A stretch of DNA of 18,990 bases from Cloacimonetes bacterium UBA3900 (GCA_002391675.1 DGFM01000017.1:159062-178051), one strand, 5' to 3'. Positions 1-8,525 are shown, numbered from the stretch's first letter. Notes: generated by a model not told the origin, from the letters alone. A program made the numbers and translations.

Positions 1-119
1 CCCAAAGAAAACCCAAGAGTTACGCATTTGAGAGCCAAGGAAACCCGAGGGTGGGCAAGGCCAGGTGAAAAGTCAAAAGTTGACCTATGTGCCAGGTTTT
101 TGAAAACAATTTTCGGGCC
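1..119. repeat. Left copy of a window-flanking inverted repeat
   Basis: The reverse complement of the right end of the window matches this stretch. Positions 1-26 are identical, 30-43 are identical again, and 67 of the first 80 positions match without any gap. Similarity then weakens, but a GGTTTTTG block and a closing GGGCC still align out to about 119. No open frame is shared by the two copies because small indels shift it, so this is non-coding DNA. The repeat may continue beyond base 1, which cannot be seen. It could be a dispersed intergenic element, the end of a larger mobile element, or a repeat at which an assembly broke. Confidence 0.85.
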
Positions 120-214
120 TTAACGAAGCCGTACAGACAGCCTCAAAACCGGATATTGTTTGAGCAAAGTGGGGCACCGAACCGCCCCGAAAAGCCATGC
201 ACGCCGATGCAACG
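120..214. other. Intergenic stretch downstream of dus
   Basis: This lies between the left repeat and the dus stop codon. It holds two small inverted repeats: CTCAAA/TTTGAG arms at 142-147 and 159-164, and GGGGC/GCCCC arms within 171-188. On the minus strand neither is followed by a run of T, so neither is a convincing intrinsic terminator for the dus operon. I see no gene here. Confidence 0.5.
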
Positions 215-1162
215 TTAGAGCTTCGAGATAATCGCGTGATATTCCAGGATGCTGCCGGCTCTATTGATCCTCGCTCTGATCTGCGCCGCGCCCACATAGC
301 CTTTGAGATAGTGACAGAGCTGACTGCGCATCTCTTTGATGATCACCGCTTCCGGCTTGTACCGGAGCGCGAGTTCCAGATGGCGCAGCATGGTGTTTTT
401 GAGCATATCCAGTGTTCGAGGTTGATAGGTAGCTGCCGAGAGGTAGGATTTGATGTTATTGAAAAGCCAGGGTTGTCCCAGAGCTCCACGCCCGATCATG
501 ATGGCGTCACACTTGGTTTGTTCATAGATCTGGGCGGCTTTTTCCGGTGTAGATATGTCGCCATTGCCGATCAGAGGGATATCCAGGGCTTCTTTGAGCC
601 GGGCAATGTGTTCCCAATTGCTTATGCCGGAAAACATCTGGGATGTGGTGCGGGGATGCAGACAGAGGAGGTCTGCCCCACTTTCCTGCATCTTCAGGCC
701 AAAATCCAGGTAGTTGATACTGCTCTGATCCCAGCCACTGCGGAATTTAACGCTCAAAGGAATGCTTCCGGCTATGGCTCGCTTTACCTCTTCCACGATG
801 CGCGCTGCAATTTCGGGTGTTTTCATCAAAGCTGAGCCTGCGCCCCGCTTTACCACTTTCTTCACCGGACAGCCCATGTTGATATCGATGAGATCAGGCT
901 TGTAGTTCAATGCGCATTCTGCAGCTTTGGCCATCACCAGCGGATCGGAGCCAAAGAGCTGGATGGCAAAGGGACGTTCATAATCTCCAAACTCCATCAG
1001 CATCAAGGTCTTACCGCCATCTCTGATCAGGCCGTCCGCACTCACCATTTCGCTCACCAGCACATCTGCCCCATTTTCTTTGCAGAGAATGCGAAAGGCT
1101 CTATCTGTAAAGCCGGCCAGGGGCGCCAGCCACAATTTACCGGGAACCAAGCTTTGAAGCAT
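215..1162 (-). CDS. dus: tRNA-dihydrouridine synthase (DusB-like)
   Basis: This 315-residue FMN enzyme would reduce uridine to dihydrouridine in the tRNA D-loop, using NADPH. The TIM-barrel motifs of the Dus family appear in order: LAPLAGFTDRAFR near residue 12, VSEMVSADGL near 36, QLFGSDP near 68, INMGCPVKKV at 94-103 with the predicted catalytic acid Cys98, SVKFRSGWD near 137, LHPRT at 168-172, IGNGDI at 198-203, and the phosphate-binding IGRGALGQPW near 223. Length and motifs best fit the DusB branch, but the DusA/B/C assignment is not certain. The ATG overlaps the stop of the upstream HD-GYP gene by one base (TAATG). No good ribosome binding site of its own is visible, so translation is probably coupled. 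It is the last gene of the operon that starts at 4174. Confidence 0.93.
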   Translation of the reverse strand: MLQSLVPGKLWLAPLAGFTDRAFRILCKENGADVLVSEMVSADGLIRDGGKTLMLMEFGDYERPFAIQLFGSDPLVMAKAAECALNYKPDLIDINMGCPVKKVVKRGAGSALMKTPEIAARIVEEVKRAIAGSIPLSVKFRSGWDQSSINYLDFGLKMQESGADLLCLHPRTTSQMFSGISNWEHIARLKEALDIPLIGNGDISTPEKAAQIYEQTKCDAIMIGRGALGQPWLFNNIKSYLSAATYQPRTLDMLKNTMLRHLELALRYKPEAVIIKEMRSQLCHYLKGYVGAAQIRARINRAGSILEYHAIISKL

Positions 1163-2844
1163 TAGGAATAGATGCTCTTCAGGGCCTCGATGTCAGGATC
1201 ATCAATTTGAGCGGGGTCCATATACTCATTGGCAAAATCGAGATAGAGGCCACTTTCCAGGAAGAAATCCACCAAGTCCCTATCCAACTCTCCATCTTTC
1301 ACACATTTAGCCATGATATTGAGGGCTTGGGAGAGGGTTTTGGCTTTTGTGTAGGGTCTGTCCGGCGCGGTGAGGGCTTCAAAGATATCCGCAATGGCGA
1401 TGATGCGTGACTGCATGGGGATTTGTTCGGCAGTCAAACCGTGGGGATAGCCCGTGCCGTTGAGCTTTTCATGGTGCTGCGCCGCATAGGTGGCCACATT
1501 GGCGTACTTCTTGGGAAAAGTGAGGCGGGAAAGCATCTCCCATGTGACAGACACGTGCTGAGCCATTTCCTTGATCTCTTCCGGCATCAGGGTGCCTTTG
1601 CGGATCTGAAGGTTCTTCATCTCGTCTTCGCTGATGAGAAAGTAGTGCAGCCCCTCATATTCAAAATTGATTTCAGCCAAAGCGGAAATGCGGTCTACCA
1701 CTTCATCCGACAGCCATTCGCCACCTTGATTGACCTTGGTGATAAACTCCAGCTCAGAATCCAGATATGCTTCGATCTTGTCAACCTCGACCTTATCACC
1801 AAACCAGGCTTTGATCCTGGCTTCATATTCAGCGGCGGGAAGCGATGCTTTAACATATCTGAGCAGGGTTTTCATGGTGATAAAGCGCTGCGAGACCAGA
1901 CTGATCCTATCCATGATAGTTTCCAGCTTGGTGCTTTTATCCATGATGGATTCCGGCGTCACAATCTTGCCCACATCGTGCATCATGCCGGCCATGGAGA
2001 GCTCTTTGAGCTCATTGGCGTTAAATTTCAGGTCTTTGAGCTTGCCCCTTCCATTCTCATTGAGTTTGAGCGCAAACATATCGGTGAGTTCGGCCACCCT
2101 GGTGATGTGGTTTGAGGAATACTTGCTTTTGCGCTCAATTGCTTTGGCAATCGCACTCATAAATTGCATCAAAAGCGTCTCCAGGGATTCGATCAGATGC
2201 CTGTTTGAAAGCGCAATCGCCGCCTGTGAAGCCAGCGAACTGAGCATGGTGCGATGTTCATCGTTGAAGCTGATGATATTGCCGTCTTTATCCATGGCAT
2301 TGATCATCTGGATGATGCCCAAGACCTCGTTTTCATGGTTTTTCAAGGGCAGGGTAACCATGGATTTGCTGCGATAATTGCGACTTTTATCCGTCATCAT
2401 GGTGCCGCTGACATCGTAGCCCTCGGCTTTGTAGACGTCGTCAAAATAGACAAGCTCCTTGGTGTGATAGACGGAGGTGACGATGCGGTTTATCCTCGGC
2501 TTGCCATGCTCATCATAGAGGGGAATCGGCGGCCAGTCCACCTTGCCATGAGAACCGCCCTGACGCATATTCATGGTGCGGTTGTAGACTATCTCAAATT
2601 CCAGGTGCTGCGTCTGCTCGTTGTACATATAGATTGTAGCACCATCTGCGCCTGTATATTCGATCGCCTCTTCCAGGATCATGTCAAAGATCTTTGCCAG
2701 GTCGGTCTCGCCGGAGAGGGCTTCGCCAATCCTGGTGAGCCTTTGGATGTGCTCAACCTGTTTCTGAGCCAAATCATTGATCTTTTCCACCACCTGGTTT
2801 AGCATCTCATTGATGGCGATGTTCTCATTGAGTTGGTATTTCAA
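1162..2844 (-). CDS. GAF domain plus HD-GYP domain phosphohydrolase
   Basis: This is a 560-residue soluble signalling protein. An N-terminal helical stretch (about 10-45) leads into a GAF sensor domain (about 45-215). The rest is an HD-GYP domain of the kind that hydrolyses cyclic di-GMP. It shows HxxR at 246-249, HDVGK at 289-293, a conserved-type His at 430, HHEKLNGTGYP at 457-467 and ADIFEALTAPDRPY at 485-498. HD and the next His are about 140 residues apart instead of roughly 30, so an insert of about 110 residues (about 303-420) sits inside the catalytic domain; I recall similar inserts beginning with a KLETIxDRI-like sequence in some GAF/HD-GYP proteins. The start is TTG at 2844, chosen because AAGGAGA lies 6 bases upstream; it overlaps the trmB stop. 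The activity is inferred from motifs, and the GAF ligand is unknown. Confidence 0.9.
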   Translation of the reverse strand: MKYQLNENIAINEMLNQVVEKINDLAQKQVEHIQRLTRIGEALSGETDLAKIFDMILEEAIEYTGADGATIYMYNEQTQHLEFEIVYNRTMNMRQGGSHGKVDWPPIPLYDEHGKPRINRIVTSVYHTKELVYFDDVYKAEGYDVSGTMMTDKSRNYRSKSMVTLPLKNHENEVLGIIQMINAMDKDGNIISFNDEHRTMLSSLASQAAIALSNRHLIESLETLLMQFMSAIAKAIERKSKYSSNHITRVAELTDMFALKLNENGRGKLKDLKFNANELKELSMAGMMHDVGKIVTPESIMDKSTKLETIMDRISLVSQRFITMKTLLRYVKASLPAAEYEARIKAWFGDKVEVDKIEAYLDSELEFITKVNQGGEWLSDEVVDRISALAEINFEYEGLHYFLISEDEMKNLQIRKGTLMPEEIKEMAQHVSVTWEMLSRLTFPKKYANVATYAAQHHEKLNGTGYPHGLTAEQIPMQSRIIAIADIFEALTAPDRPYTKAKTLSQALNIMAKCVKDGELDRDLVDFFLESGLYLDFANEYMDPAQIDDPDIEALKSIYS

Positions 2845-2855
2845 AGTTTATCTCC

Positions 2856-3464
2856 TTAAATTCTTTTATACATCATAAAGTTGGGCTCGAAACCCAGGCG
2901 ACGCTGCTCCCGCTCGAAGAAAGTGACCACGTGGTCGCTGAGATGAGGCTCATCGCTGATCGGGTCTTCCTGCACGCTGGCAAAGAGATCACATCCGGCA
3001 AATTCCCGTATGATCCATTGGGCGTATTCTTCGTGATCCGTGGCTATTTGCACAAAAGCACCGGGCTTGAGGATGGAAGCCAGGGCTTTGAGAAATTCCG
3101 CTTGGAACAGCCTACGTTTGTGGTGCCTTCTCTTGGGCCAGGGATCGGGATGTTGGATGTAACATCCATCTATGGAGGCAGCGGGCAGTATCAGGCTTAT
3201 CTTCTCGTCCACCAGCACCTCTATCAGCCTCACGTTGGGATGCTGCTGCGGGTCTATCTTCTTGAGGATATTGTTGATGCGCTTGCGGCGCACCTCAAAG
3301 CCCAGGAAGTTTTTATCCGGATGCAGCAGTGGATATTGGGAGATAAATTCGCCCTTGCCGCTGCCGATCTCAATGTAGACGGGATTATCGTTGCCAAAAA
3401 CCGCGCTGTAGTCCAGCAATTGGTCTGTTGTTTCGACGAGAAAATAGTCGGCATCACTCAGCAT
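2856..3464 (-). CDS. trmB: tRNA (guanine-N7-)-methyltransferase
   Basis: TrmB methylates N7 of guanine 46 in the tRNA variable loop with S-adenosylmethionine. The 202-residue protein shows the SAM-binding EIGSGKGEF (32-40), the acidic end of the second strand in FLGFEV (53-58), the family signature PDPWPKRRHHKRR (106-118), TDHEEY (142-147) and a C-terminal TFFEREQRRLG that corresponds to the usual TxFE motif. I chose ATG at 3464 because AGGAG lies 5 bases upstream. A TTG one codon earlier (3467) would sit too close to that site. The ATG overlaps the stop of the upstream membrane-protein gene by one base (TGATG), which implies translational coupling. The stop codon overlaps the ribosome binding site of the HD-GYP gene. 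Confidence 0.95.
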   Translation of the reverse strand: MLSDADYFLVETTDQLLDYSAVFGNDNPVYIEIGSGKGEFISQYPLLHPDKNFLGFEVRRKRINNILKKIDPQQHPNVRLIEVLVDEKISLILPAASIDGCYIQHPDPWPKRRHHKRRLFQAEFLKALASILKPGAFVQIATDHEEYAQWIIREFAGCDLFASVQEDPISDEPHLSDHVVTFFEREQRRLGFEPNFMMYKRI

Positions 3465-4174
3465 CAAAGCTCCTGCATATCCTCATCATCATCCACAGGT
3501 AGGTCTGCGGCGGCGGTTTGCTGTTTGTAGCGGATGCGATGGATGAACATATGGGCCAAAGAGAGGCCAAAGGTAACGAAAATCAGGTTGACCAGCGAAT
3601 TGACAAACCACACCTTCACATCCTGGAAACTGGAGGGGTAGCGCGTGATCTTGGCGAGCAGAAAATAATATAAGGCTACAGCTGCCGCGCCCAGGATCGA
3701 GCAAATCACCATGCGGAATCTGATCAAATTGCGGTTGAAAAAGAGCTTACCGGCGATAAGGGTGAGTGCGGTGACCAGGAGGAGGTTGGGGATGAAAAAG
3801 GCAGTGAGCTTGATGCCCACGTAACTCGCTCCCACAACGGTAAATAGCAGGCTGAGAATGATGGCGACATACCACAGAGCCCGGCTGGGATAGTAGTAGC
3901 CAAAAAGCGAGGCAAGACTCATCACCAGGGCCAGGGCCATGCCAAGCTGCATCGGGCCCATAAATTGTCTGGGCTCCGCTTTCTGAGCTACGGTTTCCTC
4001 TATGCCGTCCACACTCATCACCACAACGGTGCTGTCTGAGCTCAGAGGTCGGGATTCAACCTCCTGAGGTTTCTGCTTCGGCGTGCCGTAAAAAAAGGTA
4101 ATAGCAATAAAGGTAAACAGCAGCGGAACCAAGATTGCCAGCAGTATATCTACTTTAAACTTGAAGCGTATCAT
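3464..4174 (-). CDS. Six-helix membrane protein, unknown function
   Basis: I do not recognise a family. The 236-residue product has about six hydrophobic segments: roughly 8-28, 74-94, 99-120, 122-143, 153-173 and 188-210. A polar loop (about 31-70) separates the first from the second. The tail from about 213 starts basic and ends in a very acidic run of Asp and Glu. No catalytic motif is evident. The helices are evenly packed with short loops, which fits a small integral inner-membrane protein. GAGG upstream of the ATG is a plausible ribosome binding site. It is the first gene of the operon with trmB, the HD-GYP gene and dus, and its stop overlaps the trmB start. A membrane sensor or scaffold is possible, but the sequence does not show it. 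Confidence 0.8.
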   Translation of the reverse strand: MIRFKFKVDILLAILVPLLFTFIAITFFYGTPKQKPQEVESRPLSSDSTVVVMSVDGIEETVAQKAEPRQFMGPMQLGMALALVMSLASLFGYYYPSRALWYVAIILSLLFTVVGASYVGIKLTAFFIPNLLLVTALTLIAGKLFFNRNLIRFRMVICSILGAAAVALYYFLLAKITRYPSSFQDVKVWFVNSLVNLIFVTFGLSLAHMFIHRIRYKQQTAAADLPVDDDEDMQEL

Positions 4175-4265
4175 CGTTTTTCCTCGATTTTAGTTCTTGA
4201 CTTTAGAGCCATGGTGCAATTTTGTGGTATGGTGTCGACTGTCAATAACAAAAGTGGAGAATCAT
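4175..4265. promoter_or_regulatory. Divergent promoter region between the membrane-protein operon and ftsY
   Basis: This 91-base spacer separates two operons that point away from each other, so both promoters should lie here. For ftsY, an extended -10 (TGGTATGGT, 4225-4233) is visible about 30 bases before the ATG; a TTGACT at 4197 is too far away (25 bases) to be its normal -35. For the minus strand, a perfect -35 TTGACA (complement of 4240-4245) is followed 16 bases on by only a weak -10 (complement of 4218-4223). The exact boxes are tentative. The location is well supported by gene orientation. Confidence 0.4.
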
Positions 4266-5249
4266 ATGTTGAGCATAATGAAAAAACTGCGTCGGAAAAT
4301 TGCCACTACGAAAAGCAACTTTTGGGGACGCATAGCGCAGAGCATCAAATTGAGGGGAAAAGTAGATGAAGAAATGATGGATGAGATTGAGGAAATCCTG
4401 CTCAGGGCCGATACCGGTGTGGAGATGACAATGACCATCATGGATCGCCTCAGAGACGAGATTCACGTGCAGAAGATTGAAGACGCCGAGCTGGTGATGG
4501 ACCTCCTGCAATCCATCATGAGAGATATACTGCTGGAAGGTGAACCTGAAGAAGGCGATGAGACCGATGAAAACGCCTTCTTTAACAATATCCATGCCAA
4601 GCCCTGGGTGATTGTATTCGTGGGCGTGAATGGAGTGGGCAAAACCACAGGTATAGGCAAGATAGCCAATCGCTTTGTGAAGATGGGCAAAAGCGTGCTC
4701 ATCGTGGCTGCGGATACCTTCAGAGCTGCGGCGATAGAACAACTGGAAATCTGGGCCGAGCGCGCAGGCGCACATTTCATCAAGAGCCAAGCCAATGCCG
4801 ACCCTGCGGCGGTGGTCTATGATGGAGTAAACTCTGCCATGGCAAGAGGATATGACGTTGTACTCATTGATACTGCAGGACGCCAACCCACCAAGGAAAG
4901 GCTGATGGCGGAACTCTCCAAAATCGAACGCAGCATCAAAAAGCTGATTCCCGAAGCGCCGCATGAAGTGCTGCTGGTATTGGATGCAACCACGGGGCAA
5001 AACGCCATCTCTCAAGCACATCACTTTGATCAGGCCATCAAGCTGAGCGGCTTGATCTTGAGCAAATACGACGGCACATCCAAAGGTGGAATCATCTTCA
5101 ACCTCAAAGAAAACCTCAACCTGCCCGTGAAGCTGATCGGAGTGGGAGAGCAGATTGATGATCTGGAAAGCTTTAACATCCATCATTTTGTGAATGCCTT
5201 CTTCAGCATCGACGCACATGAAGCGGAAGAAGCTGAAACAGAAGAATAG
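4266..5249 (+). CDS. ftsY: Signal recognition particle receptor FtsY
   Basis: FtsY is the membrane-associated GTPase that docks SRP-ribosome complexes at the translocon. The 327-residue protein has a short N-terminal basic region (about 1-32) and a four-helix N domain (about 33-95). The NG GTPase follows: P-loop VGVNGVGKTT (119-128), DTFRAAAIEQL (150-160), DTAGR (202-206), SKYDGTSKGG (266-275, the usual TKxDG position) and the closing IGVGEQIDDL (291-300). The long acidic A domain seen in E. coli is absent, which is common. The reading frame is open upstream to 4197, but I chose ATG 4266: GGAG at 4256-4259 gives 6-base spacing, and the upstream 23 codons lie over promoter-like sequence and do not resemble FtsY. 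The stop TAG directly abuts the next gene's ATG. Confidence 0.97.
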   Translation: MLSIMKKLRRKIATTKSNFWGRIAQSIKLRGKVDEEMMDEIEEILLRADTGVEMTMTIMDRLRDEIHVQKIEDAELVMDLLQSIMRDILLEGEPEEGDETDENAFFNNIHAKPWVIVFVGVNGVGKTTGIGKIANRFVKMGKSVLIVAADTFRAAAIEQLEIWAERAGAHFIKSQANADPAAVVYDGVNSAMARGYDVVLIDTAGRQPTKERLMAELSKIERSIKKLIPEAPHEVLLVLDATTGQNAISQAHHFDQAIKLSGLILSKYDGTSKGGIIFNLKENLNLPVKLIGVGEQIDDLESFNIHHFVNAFFSIDAHEAEEAETEE

Positions 5250-8200
5250 ATGAAAGCTCAGCTGCTCAGCCAAGACCTGGCGCAAGACTTTTTGCAGAGG
5301 GTATATGCAGTCTGCAGCGGCGAGGGAAGCGTCAAAGGCCGCATCCTGCTGCTGAGATCGCTCTTGGAAGACCTGTATAAGACCCTCACGCAAGATGCGC
5401 GCCATTCGGTGGGCAACCTCTTTTCCAGAATGCAGTATCTGCACAATGAGGTGAATCTGCCCTCTTTCCTGGTGGGACAGGCAAACGCCATGCGTATCTA
5501 TTGCAACAAGGTGAGCCATGAAAGCGACTTTGAGCCCAGCGAAGCGGAGTATCTTTCCTGCGTATGGGTCTTGGTGAAGCTGTTGACGCACTTCCAGGCT
5601 GCCGCATCACATCCGGCCCTGCTGGAATATCTCGAGCAGCATCAAGCCCAAGCTTTTGCCATCAAGAAATCACGCAAGAAGGTGGACTTCCTCTGCGTGG
5701 TAAAATCCTGGAAGCTCAATCCCCCTGCAGGTATGGATATCACTGCAATAGATGAAGATGGGGATGAAGTCTCCATCCGCCTTTTCAACGATGACAAGGG
5801 CAGAGGCGGCAGAAATTGGAACCTCCTCGATAAAGTTCTTTGGCCCTGGGCCACGCTCAATTGCATCAAGCTCGGTGAGGCATCTTCCGGCAATAACAGG
5901 TTTGTTTCCAACCCCGGCACGCTGATCGTGGTGGAGCCGGATTATCTGATGGATGTGAGTACCATTGCTAATTGTATATCATACAACACGATGAATCCGG
6001 AGCTTTCCCTGATCAATTCGCTCATCGACGAGCCCAGCAGTAGCAGCATTGTCCTGGGTTCCACGGTGAATAACATCTTTGATGACCTGATGTTTGAGCA
6101 TACAGACGATTATGACCAGCTCTTCAGAAACAGTCTGGCGCGCGGGCCCATCCCCATGGTGGCCCTGGGAGCCAGGGAAGCTCTTGATATCTATCATAAG
6201 GTAAAGACAGAGCATCTGCCGCGCCTCAAATCCATGGCAAACTATGCCAGAACGCATCCCATGATGCTGGAGCCCTCCTTCATCTGCCCCAAATATGGCC
6301 TGCAGGGACGCCTGGACCTGCTTTATCAAAGGGATGGAAAGCAGTATATCATGGAGCTGAAAAGCGGCAACGTGCCTCAAGGCGATATGTGGCCTTCACA
6401 TCAGGCCCAGGTGATAGGATATAACATGATGATCCGGGAGGCTTACGGATTCCAGCAGCTGGGCACGGCATCCATACTCTATTCCAAAAGCCCCTCCAAA
6501 AGCCTGCGCCACGTTTCCAACACCGTGGAGCAGGAGCAGGACCTGCTGATGTGTCGCAACCGTATCCTGGGAATCTGGAAGAAGCTGTCCGATGATCCCA
6601 GAGAGTTTTTTGACTGGCTGAAAACACATCCGGAGGATGGCCTACCGCCCTTTGTGATCACCAAAATCAAAGCGATCAACTCCGCTCTGAACAACCTGGA
6701 TGCTGATGAATACGAGTTGTTTTTGCAGCAAGTGCGCTTGGCGGTGAGAGAAGCCTGGCACATCAAGATCGGATCTTGCGGAGGCGAAGACCGCAGCCAG
6801 AAAGGACACAATGCGCTTTGGCGACACAGCAAAGAAGAAAAGCTCATGCGCTATAAGATCCTGCCGGAACTGGAGCTGAAGGAAGTGGATAAAAACTGCA
6901 TCACCTTCAAGATCAATCAGACGGAGCTGATCAGCAACTTCCGGGAAGGCGACACGGTGATCGCCTATCGCGAAGACCTCAAGGTCTATCAACAGCAAAT
7001 CATCAGGGCAGAATTGATCGAGCTGGGCAAAGACTACCTGATCATCCGCGCCAGAGGCCTGCTGAATCCCGACATCATCCCCAGGGAAAAGTATAGCTGG
7101 GCGCTGGAACACGACATCCTGGAGAGTATGCTCTTTGGCCCCCTGGCATCCGTTATGAGCCTGGTGATGGCAGATAAGGCAAAACGCCAGAAGGTCATCG
7201 GTTTACAAGCCCCCACCTTTGCGGAAGTGGTGCCCAAGGGCACAGATGAAACGGGACAGCTCATAGATAAGATCATGGCAGCCAAGGATTACTGCGTGAT
7301 ACAAGGGCCCCCGGGAACAGGGAAAACATCGGGCCTGGTCACGCAGCTGATCAAGGAACTTTCTGAAACCACAGAGCAAGTCGTCCTCGTGCTTAGCTTC
7401 ACCAACCGCGCTGTGGATGAAATCTGCAACAATCTGGATAAACACGGGATAGACTATATCCGCACCGGCAGAAGCCAGAGCGTGAAGGAAAAGCTCTTGG
7501 AAAACATGATCCGGGACAAGCGGTTTGCCGAGATTGAGCAAATCGTGAAATCCAACCGCATCTGGGTGGCCACCGTCTATAGCTGCAATGCCTGGATTCA
7601 GGATTTTACCAAGATAGTGCCCCAGATCGGAACCGTGATTATAGACGAAGCCTCACAGATAATCGAATCCAACATCCTGGGCATCATCTCCCTGGCGTCA
7701 CGCTTCATCCTGGTGGGAGACCAAAACCAGTTGCCACCCATAGTCAGCCAGGCGGAAGCCTTCTACAACTTCCAATCGCCAATATTGAAAGAGCTGCACT
7801 ACAGTACCTACAACCGCTCCATGATGGAAAGGCTCTTCCTCTTGTGTAAGTCCCGGAACCTGCATCAAGCTAAGTTCATGCTCAATAAACAGTATCGGAT
7901 GCACTCTCAGATCAGCTCCCTGATACAGCACTACTACGACAACCAATTGGTGTGCGGCACTCAGCCTCAGGAACATGAGCTTGAATATGAAGACGAATGG
8001 GAAGAGTATCTCAAGCATCGCGTGGTGTGGATTGACTGCCCGCCCACCGAAGAGGCCTATTACGACAACCATCAGGCTGAAGTGATCCACCGCCTGCTGC
8101 ACAGACTCAAGGAAGTGGGACGCATCCGGGATCTGGAAGCAGACGTCGGTATCGTGGCTCCCTTCAAAGCCATGATCAAAGCACTCAGGCACAGGCTGGA

Positions 8201-8513
8201 AGCCCCCTTTGACGTTGTCACCATCGACACCGTGGAACGCTTCCAGGGTTCCGAACGCAGGATCATCCTCATGACCTTGCCCCTTAGAGACAAATACGAT
8301 ATCAGAAGCGTGGAATCCATCTCAGACGACCGCCGTGTAGACCGCAAACTCAATGTGGCAATCAGCCGTGCCAAACAGCAGTTATATATCATCGGGAACA
8401 TCAATATCTGCAGAAACAGCCCTCATTACGCTTTTTTGATAGACACAATTCGCACATCCCATAAAGTGATCCCAAGCGAAGATATAATCAATCATCAAAA
8501 TACAAGAATATAA
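5250..8513 (+). CDS. Dna2-like PD-(D/E)XK nuclease fused to SF1B helicase, with helical N-terminal module
   Basis: This 1087-residue protein combines three parts. Residues about 35-115 are helical and carry R82-x7-H90 around a CN pair, resembling the RxxGNxxxH pattern of DUF4145/HEPN-like modules (weak). Residues about 345-395 carry a Cas4/Dna2-type nuclease core: GRLDLL (353-358, Asp356), MELKSG (368-373, Glu369 and Lys371) and QVIGY (387-391). Residues 670-1060 are an SF1B helicase of the Upf1/Dna2 type: GPPGTGKT (686-693), SFTNRAVDE (716-724), IIDEAS (797-802), GDQNQLPP (823-830), KQYRMH (880-885), TIDTVERFQGSE (991-1002) and VAISRAKQQ (1036-1044). The four-cysteine iron-sulphur cluster typical of Dna2 and Cas4 is not evident. 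The ATG begins on the base after the ftsY stop, so translation is likely coupled. A DNA-end processing or repair role is inferred. Confidence 0.92.
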   Translation: MKAQLLSQDLAQDFLQRVYAVCSGEGSVKGRILLLRSLLEDLYKTLTQDARHSVGNLFSRMQYLHNEVNLPSFLVGQANAMRIYCNKVSHESDFEPSEAEYLSCVWVLVKLLTHFQAAASHPALLEYLEQHQAQAFAIKKSRKKVDFLCVVKSWKLNPPAGMDITAIDEDGDEVSIRLFNDDKGRGGRNWNLLDKVLWPWATLNCIKLGEASSGNNRFVSNPGTLIVVEPDYLMDVSTIANCISYNTMNPELSLINSLIDEPSSSSIVLGSTVNNIFDDLMFEHTDDYDQLFRNSLARGPIPMVALGAREALDIYHKVKTEHLPRLKSMANYARTHPMMLEPSFICPKYGLQGRLDLLYQRDGKQYIMELKSGNVPQGDMWPSHQAQVIGYNMMIREAYGFQQLGTASILYSKSPSKSLRHVSNTVEQEQDLLMCRNRILGIWKKLSDDPREFFDWLKTHPEDGLPPFVITKIKAINSALNNLDADEYELFLQQVRLAVREAWHIKIGSCGGEDRSQKGHNALWRHSKEEKLMRYKILPELELKEVDKNCITFKINQTELISNFREGDTVIAYREDLKVYQQQIIRAELIELGKDYLIIRARGLLNPDIIPREKYSWALEHDILESMLFGPLASVMSLVMADKAKRQKVIGLQAPTFAEVVPKGTDETGQLIDKIMAAKDYCVIQGPPGTGKTSGLVTQLIKELSETTEQVVLVLSFTNRAVDEICNNLDKHGIDYIRTGRSQSVKEKLLENMIRDKRFAEIEQIVKSNRIWVATVYSCNAWIQDFTKIVPQIGTVIIDEASQIIESNILGIISLASRFILVGDQNQLPPIVSQAEAFYNFQSPILKELHYSTYNRSMMERLFLLCKSRNLHQAKFMLNKQYRMHSQISSLIQHYYDNQLVCGTQPQEHELEYEDEWEEYLKHRVVWIDCPPTEEAYYDNHQAEVIHRLLHRLKEVGRIRDLEADVGIVAPFKAMIKALRHRLEAPFDVVTIDTVERFQGSERRIILMTLPLRDKYDIRSVESISDDRRVDRKLNVAISRAKQQLYIIGNINICRNSPHYAFLIDTIRTSHKVIPSEDIINHQNTRI

Positions 8514-8525
8514 GGAGTAGACACC

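Noticed and set aside
171..188. GGGGC/GCCCC hairpin downstream of dus as a terminator
   Set aside because: No T-run follows on the minus strand, so it does not look like an intrinsic terminator.
1423..2115. Open frame of 230 codons on the plus strand inside the HD-GYP gene
   Set aside because: Antisense shadow of a well-supported gene, with no ribosome binding site and no recognisable domain.
4197..4265. Earlier TTG start for ftsY at 4197
   Set aside because: The extra 23 codons overlap the promoter-like region and do not resemble FtsY. ATG 4266 has a GGAG at ideal spacing.
4242..5591. Long open frame of 449 codons on the minus strand across ftsY and the start of the helicase gene
   Set aside because: It lies antisense to two clearly recognisable genes, has Cys/His-rich low-similarity sequence and no family motif, and results from codon bias of the real genes.
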